Below, piece by piece: positions 43,327 through 53,943 of a stretch of DNA of 64,000 bases. How positions within the stretch are numbered: the first letter of the stretch is position 1; each line of letters begins with the position of its first letter. Source of the DNA: Pseudomonas hydrolytica (GTDB lineage Bacteria > Pseudomonadota > Gammaproteobacteria > Pseudomonadales > Pseudomonadaceae); NCBI RefSeq assembly GCF_021495345.1, contig NZ_CP099397.1:1550001-1614000 (forward strand), read 5' to 3'. The translations under genes and the position numbers were made by a program. Below the pieces are notes generated by a model. It was not told the origin of the DNA. It saw only the letters and a list, made by a program, of their open reading frames with translations, and did not search any database.

Positions 43327-43989
43327 ATGATCGATCTGAATACCTGGAATCTGACCATTCCTGAGCAAGTGCCTGCCCGTACCATCGAAACCCGCCTGGT
43401 GAAAGCCGACTACCGCAGCCCGTACTTCTACCGTTCCGGAACCACCCTGTTGTTCTGGGCGCCGGTGACCGGTACCAGCACCTCCAACAGCCCCTATCCG
43501 CGCAGCGAGCTGCGCGAGACCTTTGCCGATGGCAAGCAGCGCAACTGGTTGTACAAAGAGGGCAATCACCGCCTGGCGGCGTCCCTGGCAGTCACTCAGG
43601 TTCCCTCCAGCGGCAAGATAGTGATCGGTCAGGTGCATTCCAAGGACAATCCCACGCCCTATATCAAGCTGCAGTACCAACTCGTGCAGGGTGTCGGCTA
43701 TGTGAACCTGGAGCTGCGCAGAAAACCCGGCGACATCAAGAGTCCGGTGGTGATGACCTACCGCAGCATGCCGCTCAACACCCGCTTCAACTATGCGATC
43801 GACATCTCTCGCAAGGGGGACCTGAAGGTGTCGATAGACGGTCTGACCTACACGGACAAGATCGACCCAGCCTGGGCCAGCAAGCGTTTCTACTTCAAGG
43901 CAGGCGTCTACACCCTGGATAACCAGGGCCCGCCCAGCGAAGGCGGGCGCGCGGTCTTCCACCAGCTGCGCGCGACCCACGTCAAATGA
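43327..43989 (+). CDS. Polysaccharide lyase family 7 (alginate lyase)
   Basis: 220 aa from the ATG at 43327 (MIDLNTWNLTIPEQVP). The three PL7 motifs are present: PRSELRE (RxELR), IGQVHSKD (QxH) and YFKAGVYTLD (YFKAGxY). The family cleaves alginate by beta-elimination. No signal peptide is seen from this start, though a TTG in frame at 43273 would add 18 residues. It resembles P. aeruginosa PA1167 from memory. It converges on dapC across a strong palindrome. Confidence 0.9.
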   Translation: MIDLNTWNLTIPEQVPARTIETRLVKADYRSPYFYRSGTTLLFWAPVTGTSTSNSPYPRSELRETFADGKQRNWLYKEGNHRLAASLAVTQVPSSGKIVIGQVHSKDNPTPYIKLQYQLVQGVGYVNLELRRKPGDIKSPVVMTYRSMPLNTRFNYAIDISRKGDLKVSIDGLTYTDKIDPAWASKRFYFKAGVYTLDNQGPPSEGGRAVFHQLRATHVK

Positions 43990-43991
43990 GG

Positions 43992-44017
43992 GCCGCGGCC
44001 GAACGTTCGGCCGCGGC
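43992..44017. terminator. Perfect 26-bp palindrome between convergent genes
   Basis: GCCGCGGCCGAAC followed by its exact complement GTTCGGCCGCGGC, starting a few bases after the lyase stop and 8 bases before the dapC stop. Bidirectional terminator structure without a clear T-run. Confidence 0.6.
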
Positions 44018-44024
44018 TTGGCAG

Positions 44025-45221
44025 TCAGGCGTTTTCGATGAAGCGGCGAATGCGCTCGGCGGCCTCGATGCACTCGGCCAGCGGCGCGACCAGCGCCATG
44101 CGCACGCGGCCGGCGCCCGGGTTGATGCCATTCACCTCGCGTGACAGGTAGGAGCCCGGCACCACGGTGACGTGCTCGGCGGCGAACAGTTCGCGGGTGA
44201 ACAGGGTGTCGTCGCCCGGGGTGCGCGCCCACAGGTAGAAGCCGCCGTCCGGGCGCTGCACGTCCATCACGGGCGCGAGGATATCCAGCACGGCGTCGAA
44301 CTTCTCGCGGTACAGGTCGCGGTTGGCGCGCACGTGATCCTCGTCGTTCCAGGCGGCGACGCTGGCCAGCTGGGTCTGCACCGGCATGGCGCAGCCGTGG
44401 TAGGTGCGATACAGCAAGAAGGCCTTGAGAATCGCGGCGTCGCCGGCGACGAAGCCCGAGCGCAGGCCCGGCAGGTTGGAGCGCTTGGACAGGCTGTGGA
44501 ACACCACGCAGCGCGCAAAGTCGCTGCGGCCCAGTTCGGCGCAGGCGCTGAGCAGGCCGGGCGGTGGCGCATCCTCATCGAAGTACAGCTCGCTGTAGCA
44601 TTCGTCGGCGGCGATGATGAAGTCGTGCTTGTCGGCCAGGGCGATCAGTTTCTTCAGCGTCTCCACCGGGATCAGCGCGCCGGTGGGGTTGCCCGGCGAG
44701 CACAGGAAGAGAATCTGGCAGCGCTGCCAGACTTCGCTCGGCACCGCGTCGAAGTCCGGGTTGAAGCCATGGGCTTCCAGGCACGGCAGGTAGTGCGGCT
44801 CGGCGCCGGCGAGGAACGCCGCACCTTCGTAGATCTGATAGAAGGGATTGGGGCTGACCACCAGGCCCTTGTCATTGCGGTCGACCACGGCCTGGGTGAA
44901 GGCGAACAGGGCCTCGCGGGTGCCGTTGACCGGCAGCACGTGGCGCGCGGCATCCAGCCAGCCAGTTGGCACGCCGAAGCGGCGTTCGCACCAGGCGGCG
45001 ATGCTCTGGCGCAGCTCGGGCAGGCCCAGGGTGGTCGGGTACACGGCGAGCTTGTCGAGGTTGGCGGTCAGCGCCTGGCCGACGAAGTCGGGCGAGCGGT
45101 GCTTGGGCTCGCCAATGGACAGGGCGATGGGACGCTTGTCGGCGGCCGGCTGCACGCTGCCGAGCAGTTCGCGCAGTTTCTCGAAGGGGTAGGGCTGGAG
45201 CTGGTCGAGGGCTGGGTTCAT
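44025..45221 (-). CDS. dapC: Succinyldiaminopimelate transaminase (DapC)
   Basis: 398 aa class I/II aminotransferase. The PLP lysine is in SLSKRSNLPGLRSGF (~243), with NPFYQIYEGAAF and SPGNPTGA also present. It converts N-succinyl-2-amino-6-ketopimelate to succinyl-DAP using glutamate, between DapD and DapE. It is read in the same direction as glnD, 37 bases downstream of it. Confidence 0.94.
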   Translation of the reverse strand: MNPALDQLQPYPFEKLRELLGSVQPAADKRPIALSIGEPKHRSPDFVGQALTANLDKLAVYPTTLGLPELRQSIAAWCERRFGVPTGWLDAARHVLPVNGTREALFAFTQAVVDRNDKGLVVSPNPFYQIYEGAAFLAGAEPHYLPCLEAHGFNPDFDAVPSEVWQRCQILFLCSPGNPTGALIPVETLKKLIALADKHDFIIAADECYSELYFDEDAPPPGLLSACAELGRSDFARCVVFHSLSKRSNLPGLRSGFVAGDAAILKAFLLYRTYHGCAMPVQTQLASVAAWNDEDHVRANRDLYREKFDAVLDILAPVMDVQRPDGGFYLWARTPGDDTLFTRELFAAEHVTVVPGSYLSREVNGINPGAGRVRMALVAPLAECIEAAERIRRFIENA

Positions 45222-45258
45222 CGTTATCTCGCGTACATCGGAAGGCGGGGCGGCTCAA

Positions 45259-47958
45259 TCATATGTCGATCTGCAGGCTCTGCGGCTGAGCGCTGGGCTC
45301 GGACAGGCGGCGGACGATGGTTTCCTGCAGGCGTGCACAGAGTTCGGGATCGGACAGCGGCTGGTTGTTGGCATCGGTGACGAAGAACACGTCTTCGACC
45401 CGTTCGCCCAGGGTGGCGATCTTGGCGTTCTGCAGCGACAGGTCGTATTCGAGGAAGATCCGCCCGATGCGTGCCAGCAGGCCGGGGCGGTCCGGTGCGG
45501 TCAGCTCGAGAATGGTCACCGGGCGCTGCGCATCGTTGTGGATGGTCACCTGCGGGGCGAAGGCGAAGTGCTTGAGCTGGCGCGGCACCCGACGCTGGAT
45601 GATGGTGGGGTACTCGTCCGGGTTCTTCAGCGCTTCGATCAGGCCTTCGCGAATCTGCTTGATGCGCGCGGGGTTGTCGCCGATCGAGCCGCCGTCGGCG
45701 TCCAGCACCACGTAGGTATCGAGGGTGAACTGGCTGGTGGAGGTGATGATGCGCGCATCGTGAATGTTCAGGTTGAGCTGGCTCATCGCGGCCACGGTCA
45801 CGGCGAAGAAATCGTGCTGGTCCGGGGCGTAGATGAAGATCTGCGTACCGCCCTCGAACTCGCGCTGGGTGGTTTCCTTGATCAGCACCAGCGGGCCGCT
45901 GTCGGCCGGGTGCTGGAGAATGGCCTCGGTATGCCAGGCCACGTCGTTGGCGGTATGGCGCAGGAAGTAGTCGTCGCCGAGCTGGCTCCACAGCTGTTCG
46001 GCGTCGTCCGGGTCGGTGCCACCGCGCACCAGGATGTCCAGCGCCGCACTCTGCGTCTGGCGAATCTGTTCTTCGCGATCCAGCGGGTTTTCCAGGCCGC
46101 GGCGCAGCGCACGCTTGGTCTCGGTGTAGAGCTGGCGCAGCAGGCTGGCGCGCCAGGAGTTCCACAGGCTCGGGTTGGTGGCGTTGATGTCGGCCACGGT
46201 CAGCACGTAGAGGTAGTCCAGGTGGGTCTGGTCGCCGACGAACTGGGCGAAGTCGTGGATCACCTGCGGGTCGGACAGGTCCTTGCGCTGCGCGGTGGTG
46301 GACATCACCAGGTGGTGCTGCACCAGCCAGACGATCAGGGCGCTGTCCCAGGCCGGCAGCTGATGCCGGCGGGCGAAGGCTTCGGCGTCCACCGCGCCCA
46401 GCTCGGAGTGGTCGCCGCCGCGGCCCTTGCCGATGTCGTGGTAGAGCCCGGCAAGGTAGATCAGCTCGGGCTTGGGCAGTCGGTCGATGAGCTTGCTGGC
46501 CAGCGGGAACTTCTCCGCCAGCTCCGGCCAGCGGAACTTGCGCAGGTGCTTGATCAGGTTGAGGGTGTGCGCATCGACCGTATAGATGTGGAACAGGTCG
46601 TGCTGCATCTGCCCGACGATATGGCCGAACTCCGGCAGGTAGCGGCCGAGGATGCCGTAGCGGTTCATGCGGCGCAGGTTGCGGTGGATGCCTTCCTTGC
46701 ACTTGAACAGCTCGATGAACAGGCTGGTGTTGCGGATGTCCTTGCGGAAGTCGTCGTCGATCAGGTGGCGGCTGTCGCGCAGCAGGCGAATGCTGTCGGC
46801 GCGTACGCCCTTGATCTCGGGGTTCTGCGCCATCAGCACGAAGACTTCGAGGATGGCGAAGGGGGTGCGCTTGAAGACGTTCGGGTGGGTCACCTCGATA
46901 TAGCCGTCGCGCACCTGGAAGCGGCTGTTCAGCGGTGTGGCCGGGCCGCTTTCGCCGGCGCGCAGGATGACTTCCTCGAAGTGCTGGTTGATCAGGTCCG
47001 ACAGCTCGGAAATGCCCATGACCACGCGGTAGTACTTCTGCATGAAGTGCTCGATGCTGCGCTTGCCGTCGCCGTCCTGATAGCCGAACAGGGCGGCGAT
47101 CCTGGCCTGGTAGTCGAACAGCAGGCGGTCTTCGGCGCGCCCAGCGAGCATGTGCAGGGCGTAGCGCACCTTCCACAGGAACTCCTGGCTGGAGGAGAGC
47201 AGGGCGTATTCGCTTTCCAGCAGAAAGCCCTGGCCCACCAGGGCCTGCAGGTTGAGGGTGCCGAACTGGCGGCGAGCGACCCAGAGCACGGTCTGGATGT
47301 CGCGCAGCCCGCCGGGTGAGCCTTTGACGTTGGGCTCGAGGTTGTACTCGGTGTCGTTGTACTTGGCGTGGCGCGCCTTGCGCTCCTCGCGCTTGGCCAG
47401 ATAGAAGTGCTTGCTCGGCCACATCTGTTCGCTGCTGGTCACCTGCTGCATGCGCTGGCGCAGATGTTCCGGGCCGGCGATGGTGCGGCTTTCCATCAGG
47501 TTGGTGATCACCGTCAGGTCGGCGCGTGCTTCTTCGGCGCATTCGTCGACCGAACGCACGCTCTGGCCCACTTCCAGGCCGATGTCCCAGAGCAGGGTGA
47601 GAAAGCCTTCGATGGGCTCGCGGAAGATTTCATGATCGCTGCTGTCGAGCAGGATCAGCAGATCGATATCCGAGTAGGGGTGCAGTTCGCCGCGGCCATA
47701 ACCGCCGACGGCGAGCAGGGCGATATCGGCGTCCTCGCTCCAGGCGAAGCGTTTCCAGGCTTCCTGCAGGATCTGGTCGACGAACCAGGCGCGGTCCTCC
47801 ACCAGACGGCGGATGTCGCGGCCGCCCTTGAAGCGCGCATCGAGCACCTCGCGGGCATGGCGGATAGCCTTCTTGAAGGCGGCGATGGGGCTGGACTTGA
47901 GCGCCAGCTCGGCCTGGAACTGACCGCGGTCAAACAGTTCGGGGTCCATCTGCGGCAT
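45259..47958 (-). CDS. glnD: Bifunctional uridylyltransferase/uridylyl-removing enzyme GlnD
   Basis: 899 aa. The nucleotidyltransferase domain has [17 protein letters not shown] (~84-100). The HD domain has [14 protein letters not shown] (~505). Two ACT domains at the C-terminus (~730 and ~805, with [14 protein letters not shown]) sense glutamine. It uridylylates and de-uridylylates PII proteins to signal nitrogen status. The dapC gene follows 37 bases later. Confidence 0.96.
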   Translation of the reverse strand: MPQMDPELFDRGQFQAELALKSSPIAAFKKAIRHAREVLDARFKGGRDIRRLVEDRAWFVDQILQEAWKRFAWSEDADIALLAVGGYGRGELHPYSDIDLLILLDSSDHEIFREPIEGFLTLLWDIGLEVGQSVRSVDECAEEARADLTVITNLMESRTIAGPEHLRQRMQQVTSSEQMWPSKHFYLAKREERKARHAKYNDTEYNLEPNVKGSPGGLRDIQTVLWVARRQFGTLNLQALVGQGFLLESEYALLSSSQEFLWKVRYALHMLAGRAEDRLLFDYQARIAALFGYQDGDGKRSIEHFMQKYYRVVMGISELSDLINQHFEEVILRAGESGPATPLNSRFQVRDGYIEVTHPNVFKRTPFAILEVFVLMAQNPEIKGVRADSIRLLRDSRHLIDDDFRKDIRNTSLFIELFKCKEGIHRNLRRMNRYGILGRYLPEFGHIVGQMQHDLFHIYTVDAHTLNLIKHLRKFRWPELAEKFPLASKLIDRLPKPELIYLAGLYHDIGKGRGGDHSELGAVDAEAFARRHQLPAWDSALIVWLVQHHLVMSTTAQRKDLSDPQVIHDFAQFVGDQTHLDYLYVLTVADINATNPSLWNSWRASLLRQLYTETKRALRRGLENPLDREEQIRQTQSAALDILVRGGTDPDDAEQLWSQLGDDYFLRHTANDVAWHTEAILQHPADSGPLVLIKETTQREFEGGTQIFIYAPDQHDFFAVTVAAMSQLNLNIHDARIITSTSQFTLDTYVVLDADGGSIGDNPARIKQIREGLIEALKNPDEYPTIIQRRVPRQLKHFAFAPQVTIHNDAQRPVTILELTAPDRPGLLARIGRIFLEYDLSLQNAKIATLGERVEDVFFVTDANNQPLSDPELCARLQETIVRRLSEPSAQPQSLQIDI

Positions 47959-47983
47959 GCAGGCGCCTTCCTCTTAAAGGTTC

Positions 47984-48037
47984 GTAGGGTGCGCCATGCG
48001 CACCACAAGCTTCAATGGTGCGCACGGCGCACCCTAC
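47984..48037. repeat. Dispersed inverted repeat, GTAGGGTGCGCC family
   Basis: GTAGGGTGCGCCATGCGCACC and inverted GGTGCGCACGGCGCACCCTA around a ~13-base loop between map and glnD. Confidence 0.85.
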
Positions 48038-48046
48038 GGATCGCGG

Positions 48047-48829
48047 TCAGGCCGAGGTGCGCGGCAGGGTATCGTCGCTGCGCAGGGTCAGGATCTCGTA
48101 GCCGTTGGCGGTGACCAGCACGGTGTGCTCCCACTGCGCCGACAGCTTGCGGTCCTTGGTAATGGCGGTCCAGCCATCGCCGAGCAGACGGGTTTCCGGG
48201 CGTCCCTGGTTGATCATCGGCTCGATGGTGAAGGTCATGCCTTCCTTGAGTTCCATGCCGGTACCGGCCTTGCCGTAGTGCAGCACCTGCGGTTCTTCAT
48301 GGAACACGGCGCCGATGCCGTGGCCGCAGTATTCGCGCACCACGGAAAAACCGTTCTTCTCGGCGTGTTTCTGGATCACCTCGCCGATATCGCCCAGGCG
48401 CGTGCCCGGTTTGACCAGCTCGATGCCTTTATACATGCACTCCTGGGTGATCCTGGCCAGACGCTCAGCCCACTCCGCCACCTTGCCGACCATGAACATC
48501 TTGCTGGTGTCGCCGTGGTAGCCATCCTTGATCACGGTGACGTCGATGTTCAGCACGTCACCCTCTTTCAACGGCTTGTCGTTGGGGATGCCGTGACACA
48601 CCACATGGTTGATCGAGGTGCAGATCGACTTGGGGAAGCCCTTGTAGTTGAGCGGCGCGGGAATGGCTTTCTGCACGTTGACGATGTAGTCGTGACAGAT
48701 GCGGTCCAGCTCGTCGGTAGTGACGCCAGGCTTGACGTGCTCGCCGATCATCTCCAGCACTTCGGCGGCCAGGCGACCGGCGACGCGCATTTTCTCGATT
48801 TCTTCGGGGGATTTGATGGTGACGGACAT
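48047..48829 (-). CDS. map: Methionine aminopeptidase, type I
   Basis: 260 aa from the ATG at 48829 (MSVTIKSPEEIEKMRVAG); a longer frame from 48886 is rejected. The five metal ligands lie in NIDVTVIKDGYHGDTS (two Asp), GHGIGAVFHEEP (His), FTIEPMIN (Glu) and QWEHTVLV (Glu). It removes the initiator methionine from nascent proteins. It is divergent from rpsB, as in other gammaproteobacteria. Confidence 0.96.
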   Translation of the reverse strand: MSVTIKSPEEIEKMRVAGRLAAEVLEMIGEHVKPGVTTDELDRICHDYIVNVQKAIPAPLNYKGFPKSICTSINHVVCHGIPNDKPLKEGDVLNIDVTVIKDGYHGDTSKMFMVGKVAEWAERLARITQECMYKGIELVKPGTRLGDIGEVIQKHAEKNGFSVVREYCGHGIGAVFHEEPQVLHYGKAGTGMELKEGMTFTIEPMINQGRPETRLLGDGWTAITKDRKLSAQWEHTVLVTANGYEILTLRSDDTLPRTSA

Positions 48830-48869
48830 ATGAAGCTCTCGGGCGCGAACGGAAAAGGGGAGTATCTTA

Positions 48870-49000
48870 GCAGCTACGAGCCGCAAGCCCCAAAAGGCAG
48901 CTGCAAGCCCCTGGCGTCGAGAAGCGCGCGCAGCGCCGTGTGCTTTGGTGGAGAAGCTTTGTCTGTGCTTGCAGTGCGAGGCTTGTAGCTTGCGGCTGCT
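48870..49000. repeat. Imperfect inverted repeat AGCAGCTACGAGCCGCAAGCC
   Basis: AGCAGCTACGAGCCGCAAGC at the left is nearly mirrored by GGCTTGTAGCTTGCGGCTGC at the right, in the divergent map-rpsB gap. It resembles the short CAAGC-rich repeats common in Pseudomonas intergenic DNA. Confidence 0.45.
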
Positions 49001-49005
49001 TTGTA

Positions 49006-49014
49006 TGGTATAAA
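49006..49014 (+). promoter_or_regulatory. Extended -10 promoter of rpsB
   Basis: TGG followed by TATAAA (49009-49014) is an extended -10. No good -35 is needed or seen. Transcription would start near 49021. Confidence 0.5.
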
Positions 49015-49145
49015 ACGCGCCGCTTTACGGGCAGCAGGCCCGAAAGCCTTAAACCCACACACGTATCGACACGGTTTCCTGGGTGCCCGCGAGGGTTGGA
49101 AGCTGGGATGCGTGGAGGCCTAACCCGACTTATCAAGGAACTATC
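49015..49145 (+). promoter_or_regulatory. rpsB leader, possible S2 autoregulatory RNA
   Basis: About 130 bases of GC-rich leader precede the rpsB start. rpsB-tsf operons of gammaproteobacteria are autoregulated by S2 binding this leader (family knowledge). The segment around CTGGGTGCCCGCGAGGG and GGGATGCGTGGAGGCC can fold, but I cannot prove the conserved motif by eye. Confidence 0.35.
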
Positions 49146-49889
49146 ATGTCCCAAGTCAACATGCGCGATATGCTGAAGGCCGGTGTGCACTTCGGCCACC
49201 AGACCCGTTACTGGAACCCGAAAATGGGCAAGTACATTTTCGGCGCGCGCAACAAGATTCACATCATCAACCTCGAAAAAACCCTGCCGATGTTCAACGA
49301 CGCCCTGTCGTTCGTTGAGAAGCTGGCTGCTGGCAAGAACAAGATCCTGTTCGTCGGCACCAAGCGTTCCGCTGGCAAGATCGTTCGCGAAGAAGCTGCT
49401 CGTTGCGGCTCGCCGTTCGTCGATCACCGCTGGCTGGGCGGCATGCTGACCAACTACAAGACCATCCGTGCTTCGATCAAGCGCCTGCGCGAGCTGGAAA
49501 CCCAGTCCCAGGACGGCACCTTCGCCAAGCTGACCAAGAAAGAAGCCCTGATGCGCTCCCGTGATCTGGAAAAACTGGATCGCAGCCTGGGCGGTATCAA
49601 GGACATGGGCGGTCTGCCGGACGCGCTGTTCGTGATCGACGTCGACCACGAGCGCATCGCCATCACCGAAGCCAACAAGCTGGGCATTCCGGTCATCGGC
49701 GTTGTCGATACCAACAGCAGCCCGGAAGGCGTTGACTACATCATCCCAGGTAACGACGACGCCATCCGCGCCATCCAGCTGTACATGGGTGCCATGGCCG
49801 ACGCCGTGATCCGTGGTCGCAGCAACGCTGGCGGCGCGACTGAAGAGTTCGTCGAAGAAGCTCCGGCTGCCGAGAGCGCCGAAGGCTAG
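49146..49889 (+). CDS. rpsB: 30S ribosomal protein S2
   Basis: 247 aa from the ATG at 49146 ([20 protein letters not shown]), AAGGAA upstream. The family blocks [32 protein letters not shown] and PDALFVIDV are present. First gene of the rpsB-tsf unit; a hairpin with T-run lies between it and tsf. Confidence 0.98.
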   Translation: MSQVNMRDMLKAGVHFGHQTRYWNPKMGKYIFGARNKIHIINLEKTLPMFNDALSFVEKLAAGKNKILFVGTKRSAGKIVREEAARCGSPFVDHRWLGGMLTNYKTIRASIKRLRELETQSQDGTFAKLTKKEALMRSRDLEKLDRSLGGIKDMGGLPDALFVIDVDHERIAITEANKLGIPVIGVVDTNSSPEGVDYIIPGNDDAIRAIQLYMGAMADAVIRGRSNAGGATEEFVEEAPAAESAEG

Positions 49890-49927
49890 GCGGTAACGCC
49901 AAGCATTTAGCGTTATGCGCTGTGCAA

Positions 49928-49950
49928 GAAGGGGGCTAGGCCCCCTTTTT
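49928..49950 (+). terminator. Attenuating terminator between rpsB and tsf
   Basis: AAGGGGGC-TAG-GCCCCC followed by five Ts. It probably lowers tsf transcription relative to rpsB. Confidence 0.8.
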
Positions 49951-50018
49951 GCCACTCACAGATTTGATCGCCCGCCTGGCGGGTGAATGGTTGAAGACCT
50001 ACCGAGAGGATTTTCAAG

Positions 50019-50882
50019 ATGGCAGAGATTACTGCAGCCCTGGTTAAAGAACTGCGCGAGCGTACCGGCCAAGGCATGATGGAATGCAAGAAGGCCCTGG
50101 TTGCCGCCGGTGGCGACATCGAGAAAGCCATTGATGACATGCGCGCTTCCGGTGCCATCAAGGCTGCCAAGAAGGCCGGCAACATCGCCGCCGAAGGCTC
50201 CATCGCCGTTCGCGTCGAAGGCGGCCGTGGCGTGATCATCGAAGTCAACTCGCAGACCGACTTCCTCGCCCTGCAGGACGACTTCAAGGCGTTCGTCAAG
50301 GAAAGCATCGACGAAGCCTTCGAGAAGAACCTGACCGAAGCCGCTCCGCTGATCGCTTCCCGCGAGTCGGCTCGTGAAGCCCTGGTTGCCAAGTGCGGCG
50401 AGAACGTCAACATCCGTCGTCTGACCGCCGTTTCCGGCGAAACCGTCGGTGCCTACCTGCACGGCCACCGCATCGGTGTTCTGGTCGTCCTGAAGGGCGG
50501 CAACGACGAGCTGGCCAAGCACGTTGCCATGCACGTCGCCGCCAGCAACCCGGCCGTGGTATCGCCGGACCAGGTTTCCGAAGAGCTGGTTGCCAAGGAA
50601 AAGGAAATCTTCCTGCAGCTGAACGCCGAGAAGATCGCCGGCAAGCCGGAAAACATCGTCGAGAACATGGTCAAAGGCCGTATCGCCAAGTTCCTGGCCG
50701 AAGCCAGCCTGGTCGAGCAAGCCTTCATCATGGATCCGGAAGTCAAGGTCGGTGACCTGGTCAAGAAAGCCGGTGCCGAAGTCGTTTCCTTCGTACGTTA
50801 CGAAGTGGGCGAAGGCATCGAGAAGGCCGAGACCGACTTCGCTGCCGAAGTCGCTGCTCAGGTTGCTGCCAGCAAGCAGTAA
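50019..50882 (+). CDS. tsf: Elongation factor Ts
   Basis: 287 aa. The UBA-like N-terminus carries the EF-Tu contact motif RTGQGMMECKKAL (~15-27), and the core has IEVNSQTDFLAL. It exchanges GDP for GTP on EF-Tu. GAGAGG-like ribosome site upstream. Confidence 0.98.
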   Translation: MAEITAALVKELRERTGQGMMECKKALVAAGGDIEKAIDDMRASGAIKAAKKAGNIAAEGSIAVRVEGGRGVIIEVNSQTDFLALQDDFKAFVKESIDEAFEKNLTEAAPLIASRESAREALVAKCGENVNIRRLTAVSGETVGAYLHGHRIGVLVVLKGGNDELAKHVAMHVAASNPAVVSPDQVSEELVAKEKEIFLQLNAEKIAGKPENIVENMVKGRIAKFLAEASLVEQAFIMDPEVKVGDLVKKAGAEVVSFVRYEVGEGIEKAETDFAAEVAAQVAASKQ

Positions 50883-50906
50883 TCGGCAGTTCGGCCAGTT
50901 GTCCCC

Positions 50907-50939
50907 GAGAGGCTGCCCGCTTGCGCGTGCAGCCTCTTT
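50907..50939 (+). terminator. Hairpin between tsf and pyrH
   Basis: GAGAGGCTGC and GCAGCCTCTT pair around CCGCTTGCGCGT, followed by a short T-run. Partial terminator. Confidence 0.55.
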
Positions 50940-51065
50940 GCCGAATAAGGGGTGCAAAAGCAGTAGCGGCCGCGATCGCAGCGGTCGTTGGCACGATCGA
51001 AGTGCCGGATAATCGCGATGCCTGGCATCGCAACAGCATTCATATCGCCGCAGGAGAGACTTGCA

Positions 51066-51809
51066 ATGGCTCAGCAGACGAGTGGTCGCCAACCTCGCTA
51101 CAAACGCATTCTGCTCAAACTCAGCGGCGAGGCCCTGATGGGCTCGGAAGATTTCGGTATCGATCCCAAGGTGCTCGATCGCATGGCTCTGGAAGTCGGC
51201 CAGCTGGTCGGCATCGGTGTGCAGGTCGGCCTGGTCATCGGCGGCGGCAACCTGTTCCGCGGTGCGGCCCTTTCGGCGGCCGGCATGGACCGAGTCACCG
51301 GTGACCACATGGGCATGCTGGCCACGGTGATGAACGCCCTGGCCATGCGCGACGCGCTGGAGCGTTCGAATATCCCCGCCATCGTCATGTCGGCGATCTC
51401 CATGGTCGGCGTGACCGATCATTACGACCGCCGCAAGGCCATGCGTCACCTGAAGACCGGCGAGGTGGTGATCTTCGCTGCCGGTACCGGCAATCCGTTC
51501 TTTACTACCGATTCGGCTGCCTGCCTGCGCGCCATCGAGATCGATGCCGACGTGGTTCTGAAGGCGACCAAGGTCGATGGCGTGTACACTGCCGACCCGT
51601 TCAAGGACCCGCATGCCGAGAAGTTCGAGCGGCTGACCTATGACGAGGTGCTCGATCGCAAGCTGGGCGTGATGGATCTGACGGCCATCTGCCTGTGCCG
51701 CGATCACAACATGCCGCTGCGGGTCTTCAACATGAACAAGCCGGGCGCTCTGCTCAATGTAGTGGTGGGCGGCGCCGAAGGAACCCTGATCGAGGAGGAT
51801 GCACAATGA
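51066..51809 (+). CDS. pyrH: UMP kinase
   Basis: 247 aa from the ATG at 51066 ([20 protein letters not shown]). Amino-acid-kinase fold with [19 protein letters not shown] and [13 protein letters not shown]. It phosphorylates UMP to UDP. The stop overlaps the frr start (ATGA), so the two are coupled. Confidence 0.97.
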   Translation: MAQQTSGRQPRYKRILLKLSGEALMGSEDFGIDPKVLDRMALEVGQLVGIGVQVGLVIGGGNLFRGAALSAAGMDRVTGDHMGMLATVMNALAMRDALERSNIPAIVMSAISMVGVTDHYDRRKAMRHLKTGEVVIFAAGTGNPFFTTDSAACLRAIEIDADVVLKATKVDGVYTADPFKDPHAEKFERLTYDEVLDRKLGVMDLTAICLCRDHNMPLRVFNMNKPGALLNVVVGGAEGTLIEEDAQ

Positions 51810-52363
51810 TCAACGACATCAAGAAAGACGCTCAGGAGCGTATGGGCAAATCCCTGGAAGCGCTGGATCGTAACCTGGCTTCCATCCGTACCGGCCGCGC
51901 TCACCCGAGCATTCTCGACAGCGTCAAGGTGCCGGCCTGGGGTAGCGACATGCCGCTGAATCAGGTCGCTGCGATCACCGTTGAAGATGCTCGTACTCTG
52001 AAGATCGTCGCTCACGACAAGAACCTCAGCGCTGCCATCGAGAAGGCCATCATGACCTCCGATCTGGGTCTGAACCCGAGCAGCGCCGGCACCACCATCC
52101 GCGTGCCGATGCCTGCCCTGACCGAGGAAACCCGCAAGGGCTACACCAAGCAGGCGCGTGGCGTGGCCGAAGACGCCAAGGTCGCCGTGCGCAACGTGCG
52201 CCGCGACGCCTTGGCCGAGCTGAAGAAGCTGGCCAAGGCCAAGGAGATCAGCGAAGACGAAGAGCGTCGTGCTGCTGACGAGCTGCAGAAGATCACCGAC
52301 AAGTTCATCGCTGATGTCGACAAGGCCCTAGAGGTCAAGGAAGCGGATCTGATGGCCGTTTGA
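51806..52363 (+). CDS. frr: Ribosome recycling factor
   Basis: 185 aa, the standard RRF length. N-terminal [20 protein letters not shown] and the [11 protein letters not shown] block are diagnostic; it ends [14 protein letters not shown]. It splits post-termination ribosomes with EF-G. Coupled to pyrH by a 4-base overlap, 18 bases before uppS. Confidence 0.98.
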   Translation: MINDIKKDAQERMGKSLEALDRNLASIRTGRAHPSILDSVKVPAWGSDMPLNQVAAITVEDARTLKIVAHDKNLSAAIEKAIMTSDLGLNPSSAGTTIRVPMPALTEETRKGYTKQARGVAEDAKVAVRNVRRDALAELKKLAKAKEISEDEERRAADELQKITDKFIADVDKALEVKEADLMAV

Positions 52364-52381
52364 CGGTACAGGCTTCCCGAC

Positions 52382-53128
52382 ATGGACAAGAACAAGCAGG
52401 GGGCGGTGCCGCGGCATGTCGCCATCATCATGGATGGCAACAACCGCTGGGCGAAGAAGCGCCTGTTGCCGGGCGTAGCGGGGCACAAGGCGGGCGTCGA
52501 CGCGGTTCGCGCGGTGATCGAGGTGTGCGCCGAGTCGGGTGTCGAGGTATTGACCCTGTTCGCCTTCTCCAGTGAGAACTGGCAGCGCCCGGCCGAGGAG
52601 GTCGGTGCGCTGATGGAGCTGTTCCTCGGCGCGCTGCGCCGCGAGGCGAAGAAGCTGCTGGATAACGACATCGGCCTGCGCATCATCGGTGATCGCTCGC
52701 GCTTTCATCCGGAGTTGCAGGCCGCCATGCGTGAGGCCGAGCTGCTGACGGCCGGCAACCGGCGCTTCATCTTGCAGATCGCTGCCAACTACGGCGGGCA
52801 GTGGGATATCGCCCAGGCCGCCCAGCGTCTGGCGCGCGAGGTGCAGGCCGGGCATCTGCAGCCCGAGGACATCACCCCCGGGCTGCTGCAGGGCTGTCTG
52901 GCCACCGGCGATCTGCCGTTGCCCGATCTGTGCATACGCACCGGTGGCGAGCACCGCATCAGTAACTTCCTGCTCTGGCAGTTGGCTTACAGCGAACTGT
53001 ACTTCTCCGACCTCTACTGGCCGGATTTCAAGCACGAGGCCATGCGCAAGGCGCTGGCCGATTTCGCTACCCGCCAGCGTCGCTTCGGCAAGACCAGCGA
53101 GCAGGTGGAAGCCGAGGCGCGTTCCTAA
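52382..53128 (+). CDS. uppS: Undecaprenyl diphosphate synthase
   Basis: 248 aa cis-prenyltransferase. The catalytic Asp and diphosphate loop IIMDGNNRWAKKR (~16-28), FAFSSENWQRP and the C-terminal RTGGEHRISNFLLWQLAYSE are intact. It makes C55-PP for peptidoglycan and O-antigen lipid carriers. The last base is shared with the cdsA start. Confidence 0.97.
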   Translation: MDKNKQGAVPRHVAIIMDGNNRWAKKRLLPGVAGHKAGVDAVRAVIEVCAESGVEVLTLFAFSSENWQRPAEEVGALMELFLGALRREAKKLLDNDIGLRIIGDRSRFHPELQAAMREAELLTAGNRRFILQIAANYGGQWDIAQAAQRLAREVQAGHLQPEDITPGLLQGCLATGDLPLPDLCIRTGGEHRISNFLLWQLAYSELYFSDLYWPDFKHEAMRKALADFATRQRRFGKTSEQVEAEARS

Positions 53129-53943
53129 TGCTCAAGCAACGAATCATCACGGCGCTGGTGCTGCTGCCCATCGCCCTGGGCGGTTTTTTTCTGCTCGACG
53201 GCGGCGCCTTCGCGCTATTCATCGGGGCGGTGGTCACGCTGGGTGCCTGGGAGTGGGCGCGTCTGGCCGGGTTTGACGCTCAGCCTCAGCGCATCGCCTA
53301 TGCAGCCGGGGTGGCGGTGCTGCTCTACGGTCTCTATCTGCTGCCTGCGCTGGCGCCGCTGCTATTGCTCATTGCGGTGTTGTGGTGGGCTGCGGCGACG
53401 CTGCTGGTGCTCAGCTACCCCGACAGCAGTCGGTACTGGGGCGGCCTGCCCGGCAAATTGCTGATCGGTCTGTTGATTCTGCTGCCGGCCTGGCAGGGGC
53501 TGGTGCTGCTCAAGCAGTGGCCGCAGGCCAACGGCCTGATCATCGCCGTCATGGTGCTGGTCTGGGCTGCGGATATCGGTGCTTATTTTTCCGGCAAGAC
53601 CTTCGGCAAGCGCAAGCTGGCGCCCAGGGTCAGCCCGGGAAAAAGCTGGGAAGGCCTCTACGGCGGCCTCGCCACCAGCCTGCTGATCACCCTGCTGGTT
53701 GGTCTGCAGCAGGGCTGGGGCCTTGGCAGCCTGCTGCTGGCGCTTGGTGGTGCGGCTGTGGTGGTGCTGGTTTCGGTGGTCGGTGACCTGACCGAGAGCA
53801 TGTTCAAGCGGCAGTCCGGAATCAAGGACAGCAGCAACCTGCTGCCTGGTCATGGCGGCGTGCTCGACCGTATCGACAGCCTCACCGCGGCCATTCCGCT
53901 GTTTGCGGCGCTGCTGTGGCTGGCGGGCTGGGGTTCGCTGTGA
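53128..53943 (+). CDS. cdsA: Phosphatidate cytidylyltransferase
   Basis: 271 aa with about eight membrane helices. The family signature spans [20 protein letters not shown], then [14 protein letters not shown] (~215-248). It makes CDP-diacylglycerol from phosphatidate and CTP. It overlaps uppS by 1 base and dxr by 4. Confidence 0.97.
   Translation: MLKQRIITALVLLPIALGGFFLLDGGAFALFIGAVVTLGAWEWARLAGFDAQPQRIAYAAGVAVLLYGLYLLPALAPLLLLIAVLWWAAATLLVLSYPDSSRYWGGLPGKLLIGLLILLPAWQGLVLLKQWPQANGLIIAVMVLVWAADIGAYFSGKTFGKRKLAPRVSPGKSWEGLYGGLATSLLITLLVGLQQGWGLGSLLLALGGAAVVVLVSVVGDLTESMFKRQSGIKDSSNLLPGHGGVLDRIDSLTAAIPLFAALLWLAGWGSL

Noticed and set aside
45538..47319. 593-codon plus-strand open frame opposite glnD
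   Set aside because: Shadow frame. GlnD on the minus strand has all expected nucleotidyltransferase, HD and ACT motifs.
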